Shown piece by piece: positions 9,070 through 17,450 of a stretch of 36,908 nt of DNA. The DNA comes from DASPFV01 sp035620975 (lineage in GTDB: Bacteria > Acidobacteriota > Vicinamibacteria > Vicinamibacterales > 2-12-FULL-66-21). Numbering within the stretch: the first letter of the stretch is position 1; every line of letters begins with the position of its first letter. Below the pieces are notes generated by a model. That model was not told where the DNA came from and did not search any database. It saw only the letters and a list, made by a program, of their open reading frames with translations. The translations under genes and the position numbers were made by a program. Where the stretch lies: contig DASPFV010000023.1 of the NCBI GenBank assembly GCA_035620975.1, positions 1 to 36,908 on the forward strand. The letters are read 5' to 3'.

Positions 9070-11742
9070 TCAGGGCGTGTCGCGCCCGGCCAGCCAGTCG
9101 AGCACGACCATGATGGCTTCCACGTTCGGCACGGTCTGGCTGATCAGGATCCGCTCTCCGTCCGGCGCGATCGCGAGAGGGTGCCCCTGGCTCGTGCGTT
9201 CCCAGCTGCTGAGCGCAGTGTCGGAAACCACGCGCGCGACGCCAGCCCTCAGCGTTCCGGCGCTGTAACTCACGGGCACGCTCGAGAGCTTCCGGCCGGA
9301 TCCGATGAAGAACAGCTCGCCTCCGTCCGGCCGCCAGATCGGCTGCCGGCCGCCGTCGTTGGTGATCTGCCAGGCTGCCCCCGTCGCCGGGACCGGCTGA
9401 ACCCACACCTCGGATCGGCCGCTCCGATCCGAGCTGTAGGCGATCCAGCGGCCGTCGGGCGACAGACTCGCGCTGCCCTCGTCGGCTTCGGTCTGTACGA
9501 GGGCAGTTGTCCGGCCGGAGCCCAGATCCAGCATCCACACGTCCCAGCTCGTTTTCGGCGACAGCTGCGAATACACGATCGCGCGGCCGTCGCGCGACCA
9601 TTGTGTCGGCACGACAGGCAGGGTTGTGGTCATGATCTGCTGCTCGCGGTTCGGAGCCGTGAGCGAGCCCCGGAAGAGCTGCGGCACGCCCAGCCGCAGC
9701 GTGGCGAACACTACCTCCGGGTTGGTCGGCGAGCACGTGACGAAGAAGTCGACCGCAGGATCCGAGGTGATGCGCGACGGCTGATCCGTCTCGAGGTCGA
9801 GAGACCAGATGTCCACGCTTCCAGTGCGGTCGTCGGAGAGGTCGTACAGCACGTGACGTCCGTCGGGCGTGAGGCAGATAGTATTGTAGCCACCCCGTTC
9901 GCCCACCGACCCGAGGCGTCGACCCTGTCTGTCGATCCAGACGAGCTCCCACCCGGGTTTCCAGGTCGCATAGGTCAGCACGCCCGTCGCGGAGACCGAG
10001 AACGGGCTCTGATAGGTGATCGGATTCAACCCGATGGCGTCCACGACGCGAACGGGGGTGCCGATCAGCTCGCGACGTTCAGCGTCGAAGCGGTGAGCCA
10101 CGAGCGTTTCCTCGCGGCGGTACACGAGATGACCCGATTCGACGTAGACGGCGTTTGCCGGCGTCTGCACGAGGTCCTTGACCTCGGACGAGTCCAGTGA
10201 GCCCACGCGTGCGAACCGGGCGCTCGGGCTCAGGCTCGGCGAGGTGCCGATGTACAGATAATGACGGCCGTCCGGCAGGAAGAACGGGAACCAGCGGCGT
10301 TCGTCCGAGAGATTGCCCGGCACGGGTATCGCCGTTCCTCCACTTGCCGGGATGCGGTGCGGAGCCTGGTTCGGGCTCGGCACGAAAAGAATTTCGTCCT
10401 GGCGGTTCCAGGAGCCGCCCCGCGGAATGGGTGCCGGCGCCAGCGTCTGGGCGGCGCCCCCGGCGACGCCGATTCGCTTCAGGCGCGCGTTCGCGAAGAA
10501 CCCCAGCGAGCTTCCGTCGGGGGACCAGAAGGGCAGGGTGGCGTCCTCGGTGCCGGGCAGGGCGCGCGGCTCGGTGCCGGATCGCTCGCGCACGTAGAGC
10601 CGGGTCGTGCCCGTCCGATCGGTGCCCACGAACGCGACGGTGCGGCCATCGGGGGAGATCTGCGGCGCCTCGCCGTTGGTGAGGAGCGTGCCTTCAGGCG
10701 GGAGGACCGAGAGCACCGTCCGCTGGCCCGTTCCGCCTGACGGAGCCGGCTGGCGCAAGGCGAGGACCGCGGCCGCGACAGCCGCCAGCGCCGCGACAGC
10801 CCAGGCGAGCCACTCGCGGCGATTCCCGCGTACGCGCGGCGGCGGTTCCGCGCCCGCGGTCGTGTCGACCCCAGCCAGCAGGAGCCGCACATCCTGCGCC
10901 GAGGCCCAGCGCGCGTCCGGGTCCTTGGCCAGACAGCCGTGGACGACCGACTCGAGCGCCGGCGTCGCGAGCGGGACGACCGACGAGAGGCGCGCCGGCT
11001 CGCTGGCGAGAATCGCGCTGATCAGCCCGGCGTTGCTCGATGCCTGGAAGGCGCGCCGACCGGCCACCATCTCGTACAGGATCGCGCCGAGCGCGAAGAT
11101 GTCCGCGCGCTGGTCGACGCCCTTCGCCTCGAGCTGTTCGGGAGCCATGTACTGCAGCGTGCCCATCACGACGCCGTCGCTCGTCACGCCGGACGTCCGG
11201 GTCGCGTCGTCCACGACGGGCGCCTCGTCGGCGCGGAGGCGGGCGAGTCCGAAGTCGAGCAGCTTCACGTGCGGCGAGGCCCCGGCACGTCCGCCCGCCA
11301 GCATGATGTTCGCCGGCTTCAGGTCCCGGTGCACGATACCCTGGCGGTGCGCGCGGTCGAGCGCCTGCGAAACCTGGGCGGCGATCGTCAGCGCGTCGGC
11401 GAGCGGGAGCGCCCCGCGGGCCAGACGATCGGCCAGCGTCTCGCCTTCGATCAGCTCCATCACGAGATAGGCGACCTCGTCGTCCAGCCCCGGGAGCTTC
11501 GCGAGGCCGACGTCGTAGAGCGTGCAGATGTGAGGATGCGTCAGCGAGGCGATGGCGCGCGCCTCGCGTTCGAAGCGCGCGCGCCGCTCCAGGTCTCCGG
11601 CGAGATCGCTCTTGACGGTCTTCAGCGCCACGAGCCGATCCAGCCTCGTGTCGCGCGCGCTGTATACGTCCCCCATGCCGCCGGATCCGAGGGCGCTCAC
11701 GATCTCGTACGGGCCCAGCCGGGTGCCCTGCGCGATCCGCAT
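9070..11742 (-). CDS. serine/threonine protein kinase with TolB/WD40-like propeller
   Basis: An 890-residue Hanks-type kinase. The cytoplasmic kinase domain (about 10-290) has the glycine loop GSGGMGDV at 19-26, Lys41, HRDLKPAN with catalytic Asp140, DFG at 163-165 and APEQ at 200-203. A single transmembrane helix spans about 311-329. The remaining 560 residues carry repeated SPDGR-type blades of a TolB/WD40-like propeller, probably outside the membrane as a sensor. This architecture is common in Acidobacteriota. It is first in an operon with the secreted esterase and is transcribed away from the ECF sigma factor across the repeat-filled spacer. The start at 11742 aligns with the usual GTRLGPYEI opening, but no ribosome binding site is apparent. 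Confidence 0.95.
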   Translation of the reverse strand: MRIAQGTRLGPYEIVSALGSGGMGDVYSARDTRLDRLVALKTVKSDLAGDLERRARFEREARAIASLTHPHICTLYDVGLAKLPGLDDEVAYLVMELIEGETLADRLARGALPLADALTIAAQVSQALDRAHRQGIVHRDLKPANIMLAGGRAGASPHVKLLDFGLARLRADEAPVVDDATRTSGVTSDGVVMGTLQYMAPEQLEAKGVDQRADIFALGAILYEMVAGRRAFQASSNAGLISAILASEPARLSSVVPLATPALESVVHGCLAKDPDARWASAQDVRLLLAGVDTTAGAEPPPRVRGNRREWLAWAVAALAAVAAAVLALRQPAPSGGTGQRTVLSVLPPEGTLLTNGEAPQISPDGRTVAFVGTDRTGTTRLYVRERSGTEPRALPGTEDATLPFWSPDGSSLGFFANARLKRIGVAGGAAQTLAPAPIPRGGSWNRQDEILFVPSPNQAPHRIPASGGTAIPVPGNLSDERRWFPFFLPDGRHYLYIGTSPSLSPSARFARVGSLDSSEVKDLVQTPANAVYVESGHLVYRREETLVAHRFDAERRELIGTPVRVVDAIGLNPITYQSPFSVSATGVLTYATWKPGWELVWIDRQGRRLGSVGERGGYNTICLTPDGRHVLYDLSDDRTGSVDIWSLDLETDQPSRITSDPAVDFFVTCSPTNPEVVFATLRLGVPQLFRGSLTAPNREQQIMTTTLPVVPTQWSRDGRAIVYSQLSPKTSWDVWMLDLGSGRTTALVQTEADEGSASLSPDGRWIAYSSDRSGRSEVWVQPVPATGAAWQITNDGGRQPIWRPDGGELFFIGSGRKLSSVPVSYSAGTLRAGVARVVSDTALSSWERTSQGHPLAIAPDGERILISQTVPNVEAIMVVLDWLAGRDTP

Positions 11743-11899
11743 GGTCGTCAGCGTTTACCGCTGCCCCGGCAGCGTCCCCCGGCTCCTCGCCGGTGGCTTG
11801 GCTGGGCTTCCGGGCACAGCCGCCTGGAGCATGAAGAGAAGCGCCGGAAGAGGACACGAAATGGTCATGAGGACTCCGGACGTGCGGCGTTCCGCGCGG

Positions 11900-11905
11900 A
11901 TTATA
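11900..11905 (-). promoter_or_regulatory. putative -10 box TATAAT for the kinase-esterase operon
   Basis: On the minus strand TATAAT reads across 11905-11900, about 157 bases before the kinase ATG. No good -35 hexamer lies at the expected spacing; that position is taken by the beginning of the heptamer array. The call rests on the perfect -10 match alone. Confidence 0.4.
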
Positions 11906-11920
11906 CTTCTTGGATCATAC

Positions 11921-12104
11921 GGTTCAGGTTCCGGGTTCCAGGTTCCGGGTGCCAGGTTCGGTTCCCGGTGCCATGTTCCAGGTTCCAGGTTCCAGGGGTT
12001 CCAGGTTCTGTTCCAGGTTCCGGGCTCCGGGTTCAAGGTTCCAGGTTCAAATTCCAGGTTCCGCGTTCCCGTGGGCTGTGTTCCAGGCTCAGACTCCAGG
12101 TTGC
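11921..12104. repeat. degenerate heptamer repeat array (site 2, largest)
   Basis: Over 20 units with a 7-base period, mainly GGTTCCA and GGTTCCG with variants GGTTCAA, GGGTTCC, GGTGCCA and GGCTCCG, occasionally shortened or interrupted. It fills most of the spacer between the divergent kinase and ECF sigma genes. Same family as 3214-3281 and 24632-24659. Units vary too much for a recent simple expansion. No repeat-spacer pattern exists, so it is not CRISPR. Confidence 0.9.
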
Positions 12105-12117
12105 CCGTCGCCAATCC

Positions 12118-12210
12118 GTGTCCGTCCGTGTTGTTCCGTGGCGATGTTTTCCGTGTTGTTCCGTGGCGGTGTTTTTTCGTGTTGTTCCGTGGCGGTGTTT
12201 TTTCGTGGCG
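12118..12210. repeat. 25-26-bp tandem repeat of the ACACCGCCACGGA family
   Basis: The 17-mer CGTGTTGTTCCGTGGCG occurs at 12127, 12152 and 12178, each followed by a short G/T-rich tail. A truncated fourth unit, CGTGGCG, lies at 12204-12210, giving a period of 25-26 bases. Read on the minus strand the core is ACACCGCCACGGAACAACACGG, the same family as the repeat at 19706-19783. The last unit contains the likely GTG start of the ECF sigma factor. Confidence 0.9.
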
Positions 12211-12753
12211 GACATAACCCGACTGCTCCATGCCCACGGTGGCGGTGATGCCGCCGCTCTCGATCAGCTCGTGCCGCTGGTGCATGACGAGCTGCGGCGG
12301 ATGGCCCGGGCGCAGCTGCGGCGGCGCGGGGGGCGCGACAGCCTCGAGACGGCGGGGCTCGTCAACGAAGCCTATCTGCGCCTCGTGGACCAGACGCGCG
12401 CGACCTGGCGCGATCGCGGGCACTTCTTCGCCGTCTCGGCGATGGCCATGCGGCAGATCATCGTCGACCACGCGCGCCGGCGTGCACGGCTCAAACGTGG
12501 GGGGGATCGTGGGGTGGTGCCGCTCGATGACGTCCACGAGCCGGCGGCCCGCGAATCGCACCAGGTGCTGGAGATCGATCGCGCCCTGACGAAGCTCGCG
12601 TCCGTGAACGAGCGCCTGGCCCGGCTCGTGGAATGCCGGTACTTCGCCGGCCTTACCGAGGAGGAGACGGCCGCGGCGCTCGGGATGTCGGTGAGAACCG
12701 CGCAGCGCGAGTGGTTCAAGGCCAAGGCGTGGCTCCGGCGTGAGCTGGCGTGA
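12205..12753 (+). CDS. ECF-family RNA polymerase sigma factor
   Basis: A 182-residue sigma-70 factor of the acidobacterial/planctomycete ECF type (TIGR02999-like). Region 2 covers LDQLVPLVHDELRRMA through GHFFAVSAMAMRQIIVDHARRR. The region 4 helix-turn-helix is LTEEETAAALGMSVRTAQREW near the C-terminus. The reading frame is open for more than 1 kb upstream over the divergent kinase, but family alignment places the start at MADITRLLHAHGGGD, a GTG at 12205. That GTG lies inside the last unit of the tandem repeat and has no Shine-Dalgarno sequence. The stop overlaps the kinase start (TGATG), so sigma factor and kinase are translationally coupled. No anti-sigma gene is present; regulation by the adjacent kinase is the likely mode in this group. 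Confidence 0.92.
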   Translation: MADITRLLHAHGGGDAAALDQLVPLVHDELRRMARAQLRRRGGRDSLETAGLVNEAYLRLVDQTRATWRDRGHFFAVSAMAMRQIIVDHARRRARLKRGGDRGVVPLDDVHEPAARESHQVLEIDRALTKLASVNERLARLVECRYFAGLTEEETAAALGMSVRTAQREWFKAKAWLRRELA

Positions 12754-15635
12754 TGATGCCCGACCTGACCCGATGGCCCCACGCCGACCAGCTCCTGGAC
12801 GAGGCGCTGGCTCTACCCGCCCACGAGCGCGACGCGTTCCTCCGCCGCGCCACAGGCGCCGACGCGGAACTGCTTGCCGCGCTGCAGGCCGTCGTGGCCG
12901 AAGCGGCGAGCCACGACGGATTCCTCGTGCCTGGAGGCGCGCTGTCGGGAACGCTCGGGGAGGAGGTCGTACAGAGCCTCGGGCCGGAGGAGTCGGGCCT
13001 GCTGCTGACGCCGGGCGCCAGGGTGGAGCATTACGAAATCGTGGCGCTCATCGGACGCGGGGGCATGGGTGAGGTGTACCGCGCCCGCGACCAGCGCCTC
13101 CACCGCGACGTCGCCCTCAAGGTGCTTCGCGCGCGGTTCGCACGCGAGCCGGGGCGCATCGCCCGGTTTCAGCGCGAGGCGCGGACCCTGGCCTCCCTCA
13201 GTCACTCGGGCATCGGCGCCATCTACGGGGTTGCCGAGGACGGGGAGATCGAAGCGCTGGTGCTCGAGCTGGTGGAGGGCCCCACCCTCGCGCAGTGCCT
13301 GGATGCGCGCGCGCTGCCGGTGAGCGAGGCGCTGGCCATCGGCCGGCGTGTGGCCGAAGCCATCGAGGCCGCTCACGCACGCGGGATCCTGCACCGGGAT
13401 CTCAAGCCGGCCAACATCAAGCTCGCCCCGGATGGCGCGATCAAGATCCTGGACTTCGGCCTCGCGAAAGCGCTGGCGCCCGAGCCCCTGTGGCCGAACT
13501 CCGACGAGGATCTCACGGGAGAGTCGCCGGGCATCCTGCTCGGGACGCCCGCCTACATGAGCCCCGAGCAGGTCCGGGGCGAGCCGGTCGACGAGCGCGC
13601 CGACATCTGGGCGTTCGGCTGCATCGTGTACGAAATGCTGGCCGGGGTCCGTGCCTTTCCGGGCGCGTCGGCGACCGAAGTGATGGCGCGCGTGCTCGAG
13701 CGCAACCCGGACTTCGACGCGCTGCCGGCCTCGACCCCGGAGTCGATTCGCCGCCTTCTCCGGCGTGCGCTGGAAAAGAACCCGCGCCGCCGGCTCGGGC
13801 ACATCGGCGATGCGCTGCTGGAGTTCGACGATGCGTCGCCTGCCGGGCGCGGTCCGGCCGTTGCCGCCGTGCCGCCCCGGCTGCTGCAGGCCATGCTGGT
13901 CCTGATGGGCCTGGCCCTCGGCGTGCTCGCAACGTTCCTCGTCCTGCGCCGGGAGGCCGCGCCGTCGCGGAGCGTGTCGCGTTTCATGGTGCCATTGCCC
14001 GCCGGCGACATCCCGGTCACGGGCTTTCAACCTGCGGTGGCCCTGTCGCCAGACGGCCGCACGATCGTCTATCGCGCGAGTCGCAACGGCGCCGTGCAGC
14101 TCTTCCGGCGCGACCTGGACGCGCTCGAACCGCGGCCGATCGAGGGGACCGAGAACGCGACCGGCCCGTTCTTCTCCCCCGACGGCCGCTCGCTCGGGTT
14201 CGACAGCGACGGGGTGCTCAAGCGCGTGTCCCTGACGGGCGGATCTCCGGTCGTGATCTGCCAGGCGCCCGGCGGCGCGACTGCGGCCTGGCTGCCGGAC
14301 GACTCGATCGTCTTCGCGACGAATACCGGGCGCGTCCTCCAGCGGGTCCCGGCATCCGGCGGCGCCCCGGTTCCGCTGACCGCGCTCGACACGAGCCGTG
14401 GCGCCACACTGCATCTGCTGCCGCAGGGCCTGCCCGATGGCCGGACGCTCCTCTTCACGATCGTGAGCGGCGCCGGACGGCACATCGCGCTCCGGCTGCC
14501 GTCGGGCGAGATACGCGTGCTGGCCGAGGGCACGCACGCGCGGTTCCTGCCAGGCGGGATCCTCGTGTTCTCGCGAAGCGGCTCCTTGTGGGGAGCCCCC
14601 TTCGACGCCGTCCGCCACGCCCTGACGGGCCCGGCGGTGCCGCTCGTGGAGGGCATCGAGCACACGGACAACGCGGTCCTGCACTTCGCGACGGCCTCAG
14701 ACGGGTCGCTGACCTATCTGCCGGCCGGCCAGGAAGTCGGGAGCGTGCAGCGACTGGTGTGGTTCGATCGGAGTGGCCGTCAGACGGACGTCGATCTCGA
14801 GCCAGGGCCGTACACGCGGGTGTCGCTGTCGCCCGATGACCGGGCGGTAGCCTTGACGCAGAGGGAGCGCGGCAACACCGACGTCTGGGTGGCCAATCTC
14901 GAGCGCCGGACGTTGAGCCGCCTGACGTTCGAGCCCACGATCGAAACGATGCCGACGTGGTCGCCCGATGGGACCCGAATCGCGTTCCGGTCGGAGCGGG
15001 AGGGCCCGGGCATCTTCGTCCGCGACGCCCAGGGCGCGGGACCGACCGAGCGGCTGACTTCCACCGATGGCCCCATCCACAGCCCCTACTCCTGGACGCC
15101 GGATGGCCGGACGCTGCTGCTGGCCGTCTTCCGCAGCTTCCGCCAGCAGGCGATCGCGAGCGTGACGCCGCCCGATCAGACCGTCCGGGTGCTGCTCGAC
15201 GGCGAGTTCGCCCAGCTCGACCCGCACGTCTCACCCGACGGCCGGTGGCTCGCCTATCAATCGGACGAGTCCGGCCGGTTCGAGGTGTACGTCCGGCCGT
15301 ATCCCGAGGTTCGGGCGGGACGGTGGCAGGTCTCGACCGCCGGAGGTACATCGCCGCGCTGGAGCCGGGACGGCCGCGAGCTGTTCTTCGTCGACGAGAG
15401 CGGCCTGCTCTCGGCAGCCGTCAGTGTCGGCGGCGGCTTTGCGGCGGCGCCGCCGCGGCGCCTCTTCCGGGTGAAGCCGTTCGGCGGCCGGCTCGGGGCC
15501 GACTACGAGGTCTCAGCCGACGGCCGCCGCTTCCTCTTCATACTCGGCGCCCCCGCGCGCGCGCCCGCCACCGCCGAGCTGGTCTACGTGCAGCACTGGG
15601 CCGAGGAGGTCCGCGCGCAGCTCACGCAGCCGTGA
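12753..15635 (+). CDS. ECF-linked serine/threonine kinase with TolB-like propeller
   Basis: A kinase of about 960 residues. An N-terminal extension of about 90 residues (HADQLLDEALALPAHERDAF and onwards) is typical of kinases in ECF operons and may bind the sigma factor. The kinase domain has the loop IGRGGMGEVY near 101-110, Lys near 124, HRDLKPAN near 215 and DFG near 235. A transmembrane helix at about 379-399 is followed by some 550 residues of SPDGR-containing propeller blades, presumably outside the membrane. The start could be GTG 12750, ATG 12753 or ATG 12756; all overlap or abut the sigma factor stop. The 3' end overlaps the convergent monooxygenase gene by 14 bases. The inferred job is to sense an extracytoplasmic signal and phosphorylate the sigma factor. 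Confidence 0.95.
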   Translation: MMPDLTRWPHADQLLDEALALPAHERDAFLRRATGADAELLAALQAVVAEAASHDGFLVPGGALSGTLGEEVVQSLGPEESGLLLTPGARVEHYEIVALIGRGGMGEVYRARDQRLHRDVALKVLRARFAREPGRIARFQREARTLASLSHSGIGAIYGVAEDGEIEALVLELVEGPTLAQCLDARALPVSEALAIGRRVAEAIEAAHARGILHRDLKPANIKLAPDGAIKILDFGLAKALAPEPLWPNSDEDLTGESPGILLGTPAYMSPEQVRGEPVDERADIWAFGCIVYEMLAGVRAFPGASATEVMARVLERNPDFDALPASTPESIRRLLRRALEKNPRRRLGHIGDALLEFDDASPAGRGPAVAAVPPRLLQAMLVLMGLALGVLATFLVLRREAAPSRSVSRFMVPLPAGDIPVTGFQPAVALSPDGRTIVYRASRNGAVQLFRRDLDALEPRPIEGTENATGPFFSPDGRSLGFDSDGVLKRVSLTGGSPVVICQAPGGATAAWLPDDSIVFATNTGRVLQRVPASGGAPVPLTALDTSRGATLHLLPQGLPDGRTLLFTIVSGAGRHIALRLPSGEIRVLAEGTHARFLPGGILVFSRSGSLWGAPFDAVRHALTGPAVPLVEGIEHTDNAVLHFATASDGSLTYLPAGQEVGSVQRLVWFDRSGRQTDVDLEPGPYTRVSLSPDDRAVALTQRERGNTDVWVANLERRTLSRLTFEPTIETMPTWSPDGTRIAFRSEREGPGIFVRDAQGAGPTERLTSTDGPIHSPYSWTPDGRTLLLAVFRSFRQQAIASVTPPDQTVRVLLDGEFAQLDPHVSPDGRWLAYQSDESGRFEVYVRPYPEVRAGRWQVSTAGGTSPRWSRDGRELFFVDESGLLSAAVSVGGGFAAAPPRRLFRVKPFGGRLGADYEVSADGRRFLFILGAPARAPATAELVYVQHWAEEVRAQLTQP

Positions 15636-16770
15636 CCGTCGGGCCCCAGCGCGTCATGGCCGTCACTTCCCTGGACATCTCGCGCGCCAGCAGCTCGTGG
15701 AGCACGCGCACCTCCGGGATCGTCCAGTCGTAGGCCGCGATGGCATCGGTCACGTCGAACACGCCTCGCGAGAGCTCGTCGCGCTGCTGCTGATACCTGG
15801 CCAGCGCCGCGTCGGTCCCCTCGGCGATCGCGTCGGCGAGGAGCTCGGCGTCGCGCAGCGCGTCGGTGATGCCGTGTGCCGTGAGCGGGTCCTTGAAATA
15901 GCCGGCGTCGCCCACCAGGGCCCAGCCGGGGCCGACGCTCTGACGGAGGAACGCGGCGTGCCCCGGGAACCCGTGCAGCGAGACGGTTCGGGAAGCCCGG
16001 CCGACCGCGGCCGCGATGGCGGGTGCCACCCGCTCCAGCGTTCGCAGGTACCCGGCCGCGACGTGCCCGCCGAAGACGTCGTGGAACTGCGCCGCCGGCG
16101 TGGAGGCGAAGACGCACGTCTGCCCGTCGTTGGTGGGGATCACGCCGGCGCTGGCGCCCGCGATGAAATGCCACTCGTACTCGCGCACGTCCATGTCAGG
16201 CCAGTACCCGTACACGACCGCGCTCGAGTGCCGTCCTACGTAGTAGGGCACGGCCCCGACCAGCTGCACCATCGTGGATCGCAGGCCGTCCGCACCGATC
16301 ACGATGCGCGCCGGCACGCGGCGGCCACCGCCGTTGGGCCCCTCCAGCACCGCGCCGCGCACGCGGCCGTCGGGTGCCCGCATCAGCCCGCCGAGCCGCG
16401 TGTGATACGCGATTTCTGCGCCGGCGTGGCGGGCCGCGTCGACGAGCAGCCGGTCGAGCACGCTGCGCCGCGGTGCGAACAGCGCCTCGACGCCGTCCCG
16501 CGCTTTGATCGGGACCTGCACGCGCTCGCCGTCGTAGTAGAACGAGACGGAGCGCACTGCAGGCGTGCCCGCGGCCACGATGGCCCGCAGCACGCCCCAG
16601 CGTGCGAGCTGGAGCACGCCGCCCCGCATCAGCGCATGCGTCGACAAGGTGTCGCTGCCGTACTGGCCGCGATCGATCGCCAGCACACGCATCCCGCGGC
16701 GGGCGAGCAGCATCGCCGTAGCCGCGCCGGCGCATCGCGCCCCGACGACGATCGCGTCATAGGTAGTCAT
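15622..16770 (-). CDS. FAD-dependent monooxygenase/oxidoreductase
   Basis: A 382-residue flavoprotein of the PHBH/geranylgeranyl-reductase-like group. The N-terminal dinucleotide-binding segment YDAIVVGARCAGAATAMLLA departs from GxGxxG as G-A-R-C-A-G, as is usual in this subgroup. A second FAD motif is GWALVGDAGYFKDPLTAHGI. These enzymes hydroxylate or reduce aromatic or isoprenoid substrates using NAD(P)H; the substrate here cannot be told. The frame runs on far upstream, but MTTYDAIVV at 16770 is the natural start. It lies downstream of the OsmC-like gene with the heptamer hairpin between them. The stop codon lies inside the 3' end of the convergent kinase gene. Confidence 0.88.
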   Translation of the reverse strand: MTTYDAIVVGARCAGAATAMLLARRGMRVLAIDRGQYGSDTLSTHALMRGGVLQLARWGVLRAIVAAGTPAVRSVSFYYDGERVQVPIKARDGVEALFAPRRSVLDRLLVDAARHAGAEIAYHTRLGGLMRAPDGRVRGAVLEGPNGGGRRVPARIVIGADGLRSTMVQLVGAVPYYVGRHSSAVVYGYWPDMDVREYEWHFIAGASAGVIPTNDGQTCVFASTPAAQFHDVFGGHVAAGYLRTLERVAPAIAAAVGRASRTVSLHGFPGHAAFLRQSVGPGWALVGDAGYFKDPLTAHGITDALRDAELLADAIAEGTDAALARYQQQRDELSRGVFDVTDAIAAYDWTIPEVRVLHELLAREMSREVTAMTRWGPTVTAA

Positions 16771-16785
16771 GGGTGGATCCTCGAA

Positions 16786-16844
16786 GGGCTCTGGGCTCAG
16801 GGCTCTGGGCTCTAGCAAAAGCCCAGAGCCTAGAGCCCTGAGCC
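16786..16844. repeat. heptamer repeat hairpin (site 5)
   Basis: Units of GGGCTCT / GGGCTCA in one orientation (16786-16813) are followed by the same units inverted (16820-16844). Bases 16794-16806 pair perfectly with 16832-16844, and 16807-16811 pair with 16820-16824. One heptamer (16825-16831) is left as a bulge, so the arms differ by one repeat unit. The right arm overlaps the stop codon and last codons of the OsmC-like gene. It may act as a transcript-end or processing structure between the two minus-strand genes, but there is no classical U-tract. Confidence 0.85.
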
Positions 16845-17429
16845 TGGTGACGCTTGGACCGAGATGTCGACGGGCACGCCATTGGTCAGCACGTCGTAGA
16901 CGGCCGACCGGGCCCGCGACTGCTCGACGATCTCTTTCAGCTTGGCCGGGGGCGCGTCCCCCGCAATCGTGAAGTTCACGCGCAGGCGTTCGTAGCCGTT
17001 CCGCACCTGGTCCGAGAGACCCAGAATGCCCAGCAGGTTGATGTCGCCCTCGAGGGTGGACTTCACCTCGGTGAGGGTCACTCCGCGTGCGGCGGCGATG
17101 TTTCCGATGCCGGCGGTCAGGCACGCGGCCAGCGCGTGCAGCAGGAACTCGACCGGCGTGGGCCCGCGGTCCTCGCCGACCAGCACGGCCGGATGATCCG
17201 CGCCGTACCGGAAGGTGGTCCGGTGCTCGTGCTGGCCGCCGGCGCCCGTGAAGGCCTCGATGGTGGTCTCGCTGTACGTGCCACTGACCCACTTGCTGGT
17301 GGCGCGAAAGCAGAACCGGGCCAGGTCCGGCGTGGCCTTGACCACGTCCAGGGTGGCGAACAGTTTCGGTGTGTCTACGCCGTTCAACGGGGTCCGCTCG
17401 CGGCGGGGCTGGGCCGTTTCGACTGCCAT
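16830..17429 (-). CDS. OsmC-family protein (organic hydroperoxide reductase-like)
   Basis: A 199-residue OsmC/Ohr-fold protein. Members reduce organic hydroperoxides with two cysteines. Here the first is present as Cys103 in HALAACLTAGIGN. The position matching the second cysteine (AGCPVSQVL in E. coli OsmC) reads ARSAVYDVL, with Ser175 instead. A further cysteine (Cys40) lies near the N-terminus. The protein therefore belongs to a one-cysteine subgroup whose chemistry may differ. The start has an AAGGAG ribosome binding site. The 5' leader holds three hairpins. The last codons (PGSGL) and the TAG stop come from the heptamer repeat. It is the first gene of a likely unit with the monooxygenase. 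Confidence 0.88.
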   Translation of the reverse strand: MAVETAQPRRERTPLNGVDTPKLFATLDVVKATPDLARFCFRATSKWVSGTYSETTIEAFTGAGGQHEHRTTFRYGADHPAVLVGEDRGPTPVEFLLHALAACLTAGIGNIAAARGVTLTEVKSTLEGDINLLGILGLSDQVRNGYERLRVNFTIAGDAPPAKLKEIVEQSRARSAVYDVLTNGVPVDISVQASPGSGL

Positions 17430-17450
17430 GGGTGCTGCTCCTTTGTGACC

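Noticed and set aside
10939..12204. The open frame upstream of the ECF sigma factor that would give a 604-residue protein.
   Set aside because: It runs antisense through the divergent kinase and across the repeat arrays; family alignment puts the start at 12205.
11921..12210. CRISPR array.
   Set aside because: The units are 7 or 25-26 bases in direct tandem with no unique spacers, and no cas genes are present.
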